Assembly: GCA_029100885.1 (NCBI GenBank)
Contig: JAQXPY010000135.1
Location: forward strand, 1 to 38,946
DNA: 38,946 nucleotides
Direction of reading: 5' to 3'
From: Clostridiales bacterium
GTDB lineage: Bacteria; Bacillota; Clostridia; Lachnospirales; Lachnospiraceae
Both the position numbers and the translations under genes were made by a program. Each line of letters opens with the position of its first letter. Position 1 is the first letter of the stretch. Below, in pieces: positions 8,980 through 18,107 of this stretch. Under the pieces are notes generated by a model. The model saw only the letters and a list, made by a program, of their open reading frames with translations. It searched no databases and had not been told where the DNA came from.

Positions 8980-11595
8980 ATGAACACTGAAAAGCTGTCA
9001 CCTATGATGGTGCAGTATCTTGAAACTAAAAAACAATATCCTGACTGTATTCTTTTCTTCAGAATTGGTGATTTTTAAGAGATGTTTTTTGAGGATGCGA
9101 AAACCGCATCCGAAGAGCTGGATCTGGTTCTGACGGGGAAGGATTGCGGGACGGATGAAAGAGCGCCAATGTGCGGTATTCCTTACCATGCCGCCGATAA
9201 TTATATTGCAAGGCTTGTAAAGAAGGGCTACAGCGTCGCCATAGGCGAACAGGTAGAGGATCCGAAGACCGCCAAAGGCATTGTTAAAAGAAATGTTGTC
9301 AGGGTGATCACTCCGGGAACTATCTGCGATGCCGAAGCCCTCGATGAAGGACGTAATAATTACCTCATGTGCGCTGTGTTCAGACAGGGCACCTTCGGCG
9401 TGGCGGCAGCTGATGTCAGTACCGGTGAGTTCTTTGTTTCCGAAGTGGGAGATGTCAGAAGACTTTATGACGAGATCAACAGATTTATGCCTTCGGAGCT
9501 TATCTGCAATGATGATTTCTATATCAGCGGAGCCGATACTGAGCTTATTAAGAGCAGATGGAATGTTCGTTTTACAAAGGTTCCGTCGGGGTACTTTGAT
9601 GAGGAGCGCTGCAGAAGACTGATCGAAGAGCATTTCCATGCGGAGGCTTCGGGGCTTGGTTTTAAAGATATGTCAGCAGGTCTCACTGCTGCCGGCGCCG
9701 TACTGAAATATATATATGATACCCAGTTTTCCAGTGTGGACTATATTACCTCCGTCAGGCAGTACAATAACTGTGAATACATGGTGATCGATACTGCCAC
9801 CATGCGCAATCTGGAGCTTCTGGAATCAATGAGGGACAAATCCAGAAAGGGGACATTGCTCTGGGTATTGGATAAGACCAAAACCGCAATGGGCTCCAGA
9901 CTTATGAGAAGGATCATTTCCCAGCCTCTTTTATCCAGAACGGCGGTGGAGGAACGTCAGCAGGCGGTGGCAGAGCTCAATGACAGGTTCATTGACCGGG
10001 AGGAGATCTTTGAGTATCTGAGACCTGTTTACGATCTGGAAAGGCTGCTGGCCAGATTCAGCTCCGGAAGGGCAAATCCCCTTGATGCCCATGCCTTCAG
10101 GCAGTCTGTTTCCATGCTGCCTCATATCAAAAGACTCCTGACAGGTTTCGAGGCTGAACTTATGAAAAAGATCTCCGGAGACATCGATGAGCTGTCGGAT
10201 ATCTGTAATCTGCTCGAAAATGCAGTGGATCCGGACGCATCAGTATCAGTCAGGGACGGAGGTATTATCAGATCCGGCTTCGATGAAGAGGTCGACAGAC
10301 TCAGAGCCTCTAAGACCGAGGGAAGAAAATGGCTGATGGAGCTGGAGGCAGAGGAACGGGAAAAAACCGGAATTAAGACTCTCAAGATAAAGTATAACAG
10401 AAACTTCGGTTACTGTATCGAGGTCAGCAACAGCTTTAAGGATCTGACTCCGGAGTACTTTATTCGCAAGCAGACTCTGACTACAGGCGAGAGATATACC
10501 ACAGAAAGGCTGGAGGAGCTCTCATCGGATATTCTCGGAGCCGATGAAAAGCTCAGGAGCCTGGAATACGATATTTTCTGCGGAATCCTCAGGCAGGTCT
10601 CCGGCGAGGCTGTAAGGATACAGAGGACAGCTGCCGCTGTTGCCTATCTGGATGTGCTTTGCTCATTTTCCTATGTGGCTATGAGAAACAAGTATGTCCG
10701 CCCTAGGATAAACGAATCCGGCCGGCTGGATATTACAGGTGGAAGGCATCCTGTGGTAGAGCTGATGCTGAGGGACGGAGCCTTTGTGGCAAATGATACC
10801 CGTCTGAACAGTCATAATGACAGAATAGCGATAATAACCGGACCGAATATGGCCGGAAAATCCACATATATGAGGCAGGTGGCACTGATCACTCTCATGG
10901 CCCAGATCGGCTCGTTCGTGCCGGCTGTCAGCGCCGATATTTCCATATGTGACAGGATATTTACGAGGGTAGGAGCCTCGGATGATCTGGCCAGCGGTCA
11001 GTCTACCTTTATGGTGGAGATGACCGAGGTGGCCAATATTCTGAGAAATGCCACCTCTGAATCACTGCTCATTCTTGATGAGATAGGGAGGGGAACCTCT
11101 ACCTATGACGGACTGTCGATTGCCTGGGCAGTGGTGGAATATATCAGCGACAGAAAAAAACTGGGTGCAAAGGCTCTGTTTGCGACACACTATCATGAGC
11201 TGACCGAGCTGGAAGGAAAGATCAAGGGTGTCCATAATTTCTGTATTTCCGTCAAGGAGGAGAAGGAGGAGCTTATTTTCTTAAGAAAGATAATTCCGGG
11301 CGGAGCGGACAAATCCTACGGAATCGCTGTTGCGAGACTTGCCGGGGTTCCTAAGACCGTGACCGATCGTGCCTCGGATATTGCGGAGCAGCTGGCAAAG
11401 TCCGATATAAATGCAGGCAGCGATGCAGTGATAGCAGCAGATACCGGAACGGTGGATGAGGCGAAGAAAAAAGCGGACAGGGAGAAGAAAGAGATACTGG
11501 ACAGGATAGTAAAAATGGATCTTACCTCCATAACTCCTATGGAGGCGTTTTTCGAACTAAACAGGCTACAGGAAAGGCTTCGCAGCTATGATTAA
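8980..11595 (+). pseudogene. mutS: DNA mismatch repair protein MutS, interrupted by an in-frame TAA
   Basis: MutS recognises mismatches and recruits MutL. The frame from ATG 8980 gives a normal MutS N-terminus ending FFRIGDF, then TAA at 9076-9078, then EMFFEDAKTASEELDL in the same frame to 11595. The stop occupies codon 33, the Tyr of the conserved GDFYE motif, between the mismatch-stacking Phe32 and Glu34. The rest is intact, including Walker A GPNMAGKS (621-628) and DEIGRGTSTYDG. Full length would be 871 residues. An internal ATG at 9082 could restart translation, but lacks a good ribosome binding site and would drop both Phe32 and Glu34. A single T-to-A (or C-to-A) change explains it. Sequencing error is the main alternative. 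Confidence 0.9.
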
Positions 11596-13615
11596 CATAC
11601 TCAGCAAGGACACTATCGATAAAATTGCTGCCGGGGAGGTTGCGGAAAGACCGGAGAGTGTAGTCAAGGAGCTGCTTGACAATGCTGTTGATTCAGGTGC
11701 AGACAGTATCAGTGTCGAGATCAGAGGCGGCGGACTGGAGCTTATCAGAGTCACGGACAACGGATGCGGCATAGAAAGCAGTGAGATACGCAAGGCCTTT
11801 CTCAGACATGCCACCTCAAAGCTTAAGTCCGCGGAGGATCTGGAGCATATCCTGAGCATGGGATTTCGCGGAGAGGCGCTTGCCTCCATAGCTTCAGTGG
11901 CGGCTGTCGAGATGATCACAAAGTCCCGTGAAGCTCTGAGCGGTACCGACTACAGAATTGAATTCGGCAATGAAAAGGATATAAGGGAGGTCGGTGTTCC
12001 AGACGGAACAACTGTTATAGTCAGGGATTTTCTGGAAAATGTTCCGGTCAGAAGACAGTTTTTAAAATCTGCAAAAACCGAGACCGCATATATTGTTAAC
12101 ACTGCCGAGAAGATTGCCCTGGCCCATCCTGATATCAGCATTACACTTAATACGGACGGAAGATGCGTTTTTTCCACTATAGGAAACGGCAGATTAAGGG
12201 ATGTCATATATACGATATTCGGAAGCGGTATCACATCGGCTCTGAGGGAGGTCAGACTGGATAGCGGAGGGATACTTGTGGAGGGGTACACAGCCAATCC
12301 GGAGACTTCGAGAAGCAGAAGAGATCAGGAGATATTCTTTGTCAACGGCAGATGGATAAGCTCCGAGGTGCTGCAGAGAGCTCTGGAAAATGCCTGTGCT
12401 CCGTACCTTATGCAGCACAGATATCCTTTTGCTGTTCTGAATATCAGACTGGCTCCCGGGAAGGTAGACGTCAATGTTCATCCCCGCAAGTCTGAGGTAA
12501 GATTTGCTTCGGATCAGGATGTATATGATGCGGTGTTCTCAGCAGTATCCGAGGCTATGTCACGAAGTGACCTGATAGTAGATGCCGGAAAGGATGTCCT
12601 GAGTAAGCTTAAGCCAGAATCTGATCGGGATCAGAAAGGCTCCCATAGCTCCCAGCTTCCTCCTGAGCCATTTGAAACAAACAGGAGAGGAGACGAAGCA
12701 CAGCTTCATTTGTTTGAAAAGCCAGCGGACTATATCGGAGGTTCCGTAAACAGCGGCCCGACAAGCAGCGGCTCAACAAACAGTAGTTCAACAGGCAGCG
12801 ACCCGACAAGCAGCAGTTCAACAGGCAGCGACCCGACAAGCAGCAGTTCAACAGGCAGCGGCCCTACAAGCAGCAGTTCGACAGGCAGCACCTCAATAAG
12901 CAGAGACACAACGCACAGCGACTCAATAATAAGCAGCTCAATGAACCCGGAAGAGGACGGAGTTTCGGAAGCAGACGTTATTGCAGACAACGCTTCGGAT
13001 GATGTTCATGATTCAAGATTTTTAAGCGCATCCAGTCTGCCTTATTTTAAAATGGTGGGGCAGATATTTGAAACCTACTGGATCATTGAATACAATGACG
13101 AGATGTATATTATTGATCAGCATGCGGCTCATGAAAAGGTAAATTATGAACGCTTTATGTCTCTTATTAATAATCATGAAGCGGAATCACAGATGATCTT
13201 TCCTCCGGTAATCCTGACTCTGAGCGCCAGAGAGTCCGCTCTTCTCGAGGACAGCCTTAGCTGCTTTAATGAAGCAGGATATGACATCGAGCATGCGGGG
13301 GACAGAGATTTTATTGTCAGAGCTGTTCCGTCCAATCTCCCGGAGCTGAATGAAAGAGAGCTGCTGTTAAGCTTTATCGACAGTCTTTTTGAGGATGGAA
13401 AGGCTATGACTCCTGCTGTTCTCAAGGATAAGATCGCTTCCATGTCCTGTAAGGCTGCGGTCAAGGGTCATACATCTCTGTCGGAAGCGGAGATGAAACA
13501 TCTGGTGGAGGAGCTGCTGACGCTTCAGAATCCGTACAATTGTCCTCACGGAAGACCTACCATCATCAGGTTTTCAAAAAAGGACATCGAGAAGCTGTTT
13601 AAGAGAATCGTGTAA
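11588..13615 (+). CDS. mutL: DNA mismatch repair endonuclease MutL
   Basis: MutL, 675 residues, couples MutS recognition to nicking. The N-terminal GHKL ATPase is clear (IAAGEVAERPESVVKELLDN, DNGCGI, GFRGEALASI). The C-terminal endonuclease motif DQHAAHEKVNYE starts at residue 510 and the zinc-site motif CPHGRP is at 652-657, so it is of the nicking type found in bacteria without MutH. The linker at about residues 389-448 is a Ser/Thr/Gly repeat encoded by a 30-bp tandem repeat. It overlaps mutS by 8 bases and miaA by 1 (TAATG), so the genes are coupled. Unlike mutS, its frame is open throughout. Confidence 0.95.
   Translation: MINILSKDTIDKIAAGEVAERPESVVKELLDNAVDSGADSISVEIRGGGLELIRVTDNGCGIESSEIRKAFLRHATSKLKSAEDLEHILSMGFRGEALASIASVAAVEMITKSREALSGTDYRIEFGNEKDIREVGVPDGTTVIVRDFLENVPVRRQFLKSAKTETAYIVNTAEKIALAHPDISITLNTDGRCVFSTIGNGRLRDVIYTIFGSGITSALREVRLDSGGILVEGYTANPETSRSRRDQEIFFVNGRWISSEVLQRALENACAPYLMQHRYPFAVLNIRLAPGKVDVNVHPRKSEVRFASDQDVYDAVFSAVSEAMSRSDLIVDAGKDVLSKLKPESDRDQKGSHSSQLPPEPFETNRRGDEAQLHLFEKPADYIGGSVNSGPTSSGSTNSSSTGSDPTSSSSTGSDPTSSSSTGSGPTSSSSTGSTSISRDTTHSDSIISSSMNPEEDGVSEADVIADNASDDVHDSRFLSASSLPYFKMVGQIFETYWIIEYNDEMYIIDQHAAHEKVNYERFMSLINNHEAESQMIFPPVILTLSARESALLEDSLSCFNEAGYDIEHAGDRDFIVRAVPSNLPELNERELLLSFIDSLFEDGKAMTPAVLKDKIASMSCKAAVKGHTSLSEAEMKHLVEELLTLQNPYNCPHGRPTIIRFSKKDIEKLFKRIV
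12751..12930 (+). repeat. 30-bp tandem repeat in the mutL linker
   Basis: Six 30-base units in register at 12751, 12781, 12811, 12841, 12871 and 12901. Units 2 and 3 differ at one base, unit 4 differs from unit 3 at two, and the outer units are degenerate. The unit encodes the decapeptide SSSTGSDPTS. Being a multiple of three, gain or loss of a unit keeps mutL in frame and only alters linker length. Confidence 0.9.
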
Positions 13616-14559
13616 TGACAGATAACAGACCAAAGCTCATTATTATTGCGGGACCTACGGCTGTGGGAAAGACCTCGGCCGCGGTCAGACTGTGTGAAGA
13701 GATCGGCGGAGAGGTCATTTCTGCCGACAGCATGCAGGTATACAGAGGCATGGATATCGGAACGGCAAAGGTAAGAGAGGATGAAATGCACGGAATAAGG
13801 CATCATCTGATAGATATCCTGGATCCGGACACCGAGTTTTCGGCAGCTGATTTCAAGGAGCTGTCGTTAAAGGCTTGTTCAGAAATATACAAAAGAGGGC
13901 ATATTCCGGTCGTCTGCGGCGGAACAGGCTTTTACATCCAGGGACTGCTGTACGATATTGATTTCTCCGAGGAAGAGAGGGACTGTTCTTATCGGGATCA
14001 GCTGTCAGAGATATTCAGCTCCGAGGGAATCGATGCTCTTGCCGATATGCTGAGGCAGATCGACCCTGAGGCCTGTGAAAAGATCGATATGCATAACAGC
14101 AGACGAATAATCAGAGCCCTTGAGTTTTATAAGAATCATGGCTTCAGCATTGTCAGACATAATGAGAAAGAAGAAAAAAAGAGAGGATCCTCTCCGTTTG
14201 ACTGCAGTTTTTTTGTCCTGACCTCCGAAAGACAGGTATTGTATGAGAGGATCAACAGACGAGTAGATATGATGATGGAGGAGGGGCTGCTTGAGGAGGC
14301 AAGGCTGCTAAAGCAGACAGTCTCTCATTTGAGCAGTACTGCCGGGCAGGCCATAGGCTACAAGGAGCTGTTCGAATACCTTGACGGTATATGCACGCTG
14401 AATACGGCTGTCGAAAAAATAAAGATCAATTCCAGACATTACGCAAAGAGACAGCTGACCTGGTTTCGCCGGGAGAAAAATGCAGTCTGGATAGATGTAC
14501 AAAAAGGAGATCCCTTGGATGATATCAGAAAACATATACAGGAGCTTTGGAATATGTGA
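13615..14559 (+). CDS. miaA: tRNA dimethylallyltransferase MiaA
   Basis: Transfers the dimethylallyl group from DMAPP to A37 of tRNAs reading UNN codons, giving i6A37, the substrate of MiaB. The protein has 314 residues with P-loop GPTAVGKTS (13-21), SADSMQVYRGMDIGTAK and HHLIDILDP, then VVCGGTGFYIQGLLYDID. The C-terminal part has AIGYKELFEYLDG and RHYAKRQLTWFRR, all family hallmarks. Its ATG shares one base with the mutL stop. The cluster mutS-mutL-miaA is common in Clostridia. Confidence 0.96.
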   Translation: MTDNRPKLIIIAGPTAVGKTSAAVRLCEEIGGEVISADSMQVYRGMDIGTAKVREDEMHGIRHHLIDILDPDTEFSAADFKELSLKACSEIYKRGHIPVVCGGTGFYIQGLLYDIDFSEEERDCSYRDQLSEIFSSEGIDALADMLRQIDPEACEKIDMHNSRRIIRALEFYKNHGFSIVRHNEKEEKKRGSSPFDCSFFVLTSERQVLYERINRRVDMMMEEGLLEEARLLKQTVSHLSSTAGQAIGYKELFEYLDGICTLNTAVEKIKINSRHYAKRQLTWFRREKNAVWIDVQKGDPLDDIRKHIQELWNM

Positions 14560-15799
14560 TGAGCTTGCGGAGCTTGTGAGAGCTTCTGAGGCAAAGGTAA
14601 GACACAGATTCGAGGCAATCGATGAAATAGCCGAATACAACACACTGAAGGTTGTCAGGGCCATGCAGGAGTGCGGAGTATCCGAGGCATGCATGCTGGA
14701 AACGACCGGATACGGATACAATGACATCGGCAGAGATAAGCTTGAAGCAGTCTATGCAAAGATATTCGGTGCTGAGGATGCTCTTGTAAGAAGCCAGATA
14801 GTATGCGGTACCCATGCTTTAGCGATTGCTCTTTACGGCAATACCAGACCGGGTGATGAGGTGTATTCTCCGGTGGGAATGCCCTACGACACACTTCAGC
14901 AGGTTCTTGGTGTGACAGAGGGCAGGGGGTCGCTCAGGGAATACGGTGTCACCTTCAGGTACACAGAGCTTCTTCCGGACGGAGGATTTGACTATGAGGG
15001 CATCCGCAGCAGCATAAGCGAGAAAACCCGACTGGTGGAGATACAGAGGAGCAGAGGCTACTCAGATAGAAGAAGCTTTTCTGTAGAGGAGATCGGAGAA
15101 CTGATAAGCTTTGTCAGAAGTATAAAAAAGGATGTATGTATCATGGTAGATAACTGCTATGGTGAGTACACCGAGCTTACGGAGCCTTCCCAGGTGGGGG
15201 CTGATATGGTGGTAGGATCTCTGATCAAAAACCCGGGAGGAGGCATAGCGCCTGTAGGCGGTTATATAGCCGGAACTTCCGAATGTATTGAAAACTGCGC
15301 AGCGAGACTTACCGCTCCGGGTCTCGGAAAAGAACTGGGACCTTCCCTCGGAGCAAACAGGCTTCTCTATCAGGGAACCTTCCTTGCTCCGTCGGTGACA
15401 GCATCCGCGCAAAAGAGCGCTGTGCTTGCCGCAGAGGTATTTTCCGGACTGGGCTTTGCATGCCATCCCGATGCCGAGGACATAAGACATGATATCATCG
15501 AGTCGGTATGTCTGAAGGATCCGGACAGAGTGATCTCATTCTGCAAGGGCATTCAGAAGGCGGCGGCGGTGGATTCCTTTGCTGCGCCTGAGCCTGCGCC
15601 TATGCCGGGGTATGAAAGCGATATAATCATGGCGGCCGGCTGCTTTATTTCGGGCTCCTCCATCGAGCTGAGTGCCGACGGACCTCTGAGGGAGCCATAT
15701 AATGTTTTCTTCCAGGGAGGTCTGAATTATGCTCACGGCAAGCTTGGAATCATGATGGCTGCCCAGCAGCTGCTCGATGACGGACTGATCAGGCTGTAA
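14519..15799 (+). CDS. PF06838 PLP-dependent protein (YnbB; methionine gamma-lyase-like)
   Basis: PLP-fold protein of 426 residues in the family often annotated as aluminum resistance protein or methionine gamma-lyase family protein. The likely PLP lysine is K237 in GSLIKNPGGGIAPVGGYIAG, and the N-terminal block LETTGYGYNDIGRDKLE plus CGTHALAIALYGNTRPGDE is characteristic. The start at 14519 was chosen because AAAAAGGAGA (14501-14510) sits nine bases upstream; the in-frame ATG at 14495 lacks one. It overlaps the end of miaA by 41 bases and follows miaA in many Clostridia. The true substrate is not established. Confidence 0.88.
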   Translation: MISENIYRSFGICDELAELVRASEAKVRHRFEAIDEIAEYNTLKVVRAMQECGVSEACMLETTGYGYNDIGRDKLEAVYAKIFGAEDALVRSQIVCGTHALAIALYGNTRPGDEVYSPVGMPYDTLQQVLGVTEGRGSLREYGVTFRYTELLPDGGFDYEGIRSSISEKTRLVEIQRSRGYSDRRSFSVEEIGELISFVRSIKKDVCIMVDNCYGEYTELTEPSQVGADMVVGSLIKNPGGGIAPVGGYIAGTSECIENCAARLTAPGLGKELGPSLGANRLLYQGTFLAPSVTASAQKSAVLAAEVFSGLGFACHPDAEDIRHDIIESVCLKDPDRVISFCKGIQKAAAVDSFAAPEPAPMPGYESDIIMAAGCFISGSSIELSADGPLREPYNVFFQGGLNYAHGKLGIMMAAQQLLDDGLIRL

Positions 15800-15925
15800 A
15801 GGAACAGTTAAATGCGGTATAGTTCTTTTGCTCTATGCAGCAGAGCGTTATCATCCGGTCTGTCCGGCAGAACGGTGGTCAGCTGTATCAGCCGGTCTAT
15901 TCTTAAGATAATCTGACATTTTTTT

Positions 15926-15962
15926 AAAAAGGCCTGTGTGGTATACACTTGCCTTTTTTTTT
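15926..15962 (+). terminator. Rho-independent terminator after the mutS-miaA cluster
   Basis: AAAAAGGC at 15926-15933 pairs with GCCTTTTT at 15951-15958, with an inner GTGT/ACAC stem, and a run of nine T residues follows from 15954. The A-tract on the left makes it potentially bidirectional, but no minus-strand gene ends here. The 126 bases between the previous stop and this hairpin show nothing else recognisable. Confidence 0.85.
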
Positions 15963-16004
15963 ATGATAAAATCTATAGAATTGTTCTGCGGTCGTACAAT
16001 AATC

Positions 16005-16697
16005 ATGAAGAACAGAAGAATAACCGAAACACCGGAGGAGCTGAGACCCTACGAAAAGTGTCTCAGGTCGGGAGCGGAGTATCTGTCTGATCCGGAGCTG
16101 CTGGCTGTTATTATCAGAACGGGCACAAAGGAAAGCACAGCTGAAGAGCTGGCAAGACAGCTTCTCTACAGAGACGGCAACAGCATCGGCCTGAACAGAC
16201 TGATGCGTTTTTCAGCTGAGGAGCTCATGTCATTCAAGGGCATAGGCAAGGTAAAAGCTCTTCAGCTTTTATGCATAGGCGAGCTGTGCAGACGAATGAG
16301 CAGAGAGAAGGCAACAGCATCGGAGACCTTTTCCTCATCATTCTCTGCAGCTCAATTCTATATGCAGGATCTGAAGGGACTGTCTGAGGAGCATGTGTAT
16401 ATTATGCTGCTTGATACAAAGAACGGCCTTATCAGAAGTGTTCCCGTATCTATGGGAACAGTAAACTGTTCTGCGGTATCCCCCAGAGAGATATTCATTA
16501 CGGCTCTGAGCATGCGGGCTGCCTCATTCCTTCTGGTACACAATCATCCCAGCGGCGATCCTGAGCCGAGCAATGAGGATATCAGCTTTTCGAGACTGCT
16601 GTCGAGCCTGGGAAGGATGATGAACATTCCTATGAGGGACTCTATCATTATTGGTGACAACAGATATATTAGTTTACTTGAGAAAGGTCTCATCTGA
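16005..16697 (+). CDS. radC: RadC family JAB/MPN metalloprotein
   Basis: RadC homolog of 230 residues. The N-terminal part has an HhH-like helical region (ELMSFKGIGKVKALQLL), and the C-terminal JAB domain carries the metal signature HNHPSGDPEPSNED (H179, H181) with the further Asp. A DNA repair role is doubtful for the family despite its name. I chose the ATG at 16005 because KNRRITETPEELRPYEK is the usual N-terminus; the ORF upstream reads through the terminator. It lies 3 bases before mreC, and radC-mre order is common in Clostridia. Confidence 0.93.
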   Translation: MKNRRITETPEELRPYEKCLRSGAEYLSDPELLAVIIRTGTKESTAEELARQLLYRDGNSIGLNRLMRFSAEELMSFKGIGKVKALQLLCIGELCRRMSREKATASETFSSSFSAAQFYMQDLKGLSEEHVYIMLLDTKNGLIRSVPVSMGTVNCSAVSPREIFITALSMRAASFLLVHNHPSGDPEPSNEDISFSRLLSSLGRMMNIPMRDSIIIGDNRYISLLEKGLI

Positions 16698-16700
16698 TAA

Positions 16701-17561
16701 ATGAGCAACAGACATTCAAAACTACTGCTGATAATCATTACGATCTTCTGCGTGTTCTTTATGGCCATTACATATATTGACAGCACTGTGCTCGAACCGG
16801 TCAGGATTTATACGAATTATATACTCGTTCCGATCCAGAAAGGCATCAACAGTCTCGGAACCTCGATTGCAGCCGGTATCAGCGAAAATCTGCATCTTCA
16901 TGAGGTTTATGATGAGAACGAACGGCTCAGGCTGAGAATAGATGAGCTGACTGCGGAAAACAGCAGACTTCGATCGGAGACTCTGGAGCTGGAGAGACTG
17001 AGAGAGCTGTATGAGCTGGATCAGACTTACGGAGAGTATCCTGCAGTGGCCGCCAGAGTTATTTCCCGGGATTCCCAGAAGTATTTCAATGTGTTCAGGG
17101 TAGATAAGGGACTTGCAGACGGTATAACAAAGGATATGAACGTTATCGGCGGCGGAGGTCTGATCGGAATAGTAGTGGAGGCCGGAGCCAACTATGCTAC
17201 TGTCAGGACGATCATTGATGATGAATCCAATGTTTATGCAATGTCCCAGTACAGCAGCGATACATGTCTCGTCAAGGGCAGCATAGAGTCCTACGATACA
17301 GGAAAGATCATAATCAGCAATATCGATAAAAATGCTGTCTTCAATGACGGAGATGCAGTCATTACTTCAAATCTGAGTACAAAGTATCTGCCCGGCATTC
17401 TGATAGGGTATGCTTCGGACATCAGCATCAACTCACAGCATCTGACAAAGTCAGGGCTGCTTATTCCGGCTGCGGATTTTTCCGATATACAGGAGGTGCT
17501 GATCATTACAAAGCTCAAGACAGAGACGGGAATAATAGATGCACAGGATGCGGCCGGCTGA
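16701..17561 (+). CDS. mreC: Rod shape-determining protein MreC
   Basis: Bitopic membrane protein that organises the elongation complex with MreD, RodA and PBP2. It has 286 residues: one N-terminal membrane helix (LLLIIITIFCVFFMAITYID), a coiled coil at about residues 70-105 (ENERLRLRIDELTAENSRL) and the extracellular beta-barrel domains with GGGGLIGIVVEAG. Length and order are standard. mreB is not in the window, which is usual for clostridial loci where it lies elsewhere or upstream. Confidence 0.93.
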   Translation: MSNRHSKLLLIIITIFCVFFMAITYIDSTVLEPVRIYTNYILVPIQKGINSLGTSIAAGISENLHLHEVYDENERLRLRIDELTAENSRLRSETLELERLRELYELDQTYGEYPAVAARVISRDSQKYFNVFRVDKGLADGITKDMNVIGGGGLIGIVVEAGANYATVRTIIDDESNVYAMSQYSSDTCLVKGSIESYDTGKIIISNIDKNAVFNDGDAVITSNLSTKYLPGILIGYASDISINSQHLTKSGLLIPAADFSDIQEVLIITKLKTETGIIDAQDAAG

Positions 17562-17570
17562 AGGTAAACA

Positions 17571-18107
17571 GTGAAAGCAAAGAAGATCATAAAACGTGTA
17601 GCTATATATTTTGTATTTGTCATGCTTGCATTTCTACTGCAGACATGCCTTTTTCCTATGGTGCCGTTTCTATCTGCGGTTCCGAATTTTCTGCTTATTA
17701 TCACCTTTTCCTACGGCTTTATATACGGCGGCACGACCGGAATAGTCTGCGGTTCCTTTGCCGGACTGCTGATGGATCTCTTTTATCCTTCGCCGTTCGG
17801 GCTGTTTGTTCTGCTTTTTACATATCTCGGCTTTTTCAGCGGCTTTTTCTGTGCGGGATACAGAAACGATTCCATGCTGCTGCCCATGCTCCTTTGTCTT
17901 GTCTGCGACGGCGCCTATAATGCTGCGATGATTCTTTACAGGATCGTTGCAACCGGAAAGGCGGAGCTTGTGTATATTTTGAAAAACATCGTTCTTCCGG
18001 AAATGTTTTTCACGCTCATCGTCACCGCAGTAGTTTATCATCTGCTGTTGAAGGCGAACAGGAGACTTGATGCCATAGACGATTTCAGAGGTCAGAATGC
18101 TGCTTGA
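17571..18107 (+). CDS. mreD: Rod shape-determining protein MreD
   Basis: Integral membrane protein of 178 residues with about five hydrophobic segments, typical of MreD. The start is GTG at 17571, with AAGG shortly upstream in the end of mreC. Sequence conservation in this family is weak, and the call relies on hydrophobicity, size and position between mreC and the PBP2 gene. The end overlaps the PBP2 gene by 11 bases, indicating translational coupling. Confidence 0.9.
   Translation: MKAKKIIKRVAIYFVFVMLAFLLQTCLFPMVPFLSAVPNFLLIITFSYGFIYGGTTGIVCGSFAGLLMDLFYPSPFGLFVLLFTYLGFFSGFFCAGYRNDSMLLPMLLCLVCDGAYNAAMILYRIVATGKAELVYILKNIVLPEMFFTLIVTAVVYHLLLKANRRLDAIDDFRGQNAA

Noticed and set aside
9076-9078. 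Stop-codon reassignment or programmed readthrough in mutS
   Set aside because: TAA ends rpsU, mutL and several other genes here as a normal stop, so it is not reassigned. No readthrough context or structure is evident.
12751-12930. CRISPR-like array
   Set aside because: Units are contiguous without spacers, lie in frame inside mutL, and code for a regular linker.
15800-15925. Possible small RNA or riboswitch before the terminator
   Set aside because: No conserved riboswitch core or strong promoter is visible, and the stretch is readily explained as the 3' untranslated region of the PF06838 gene.
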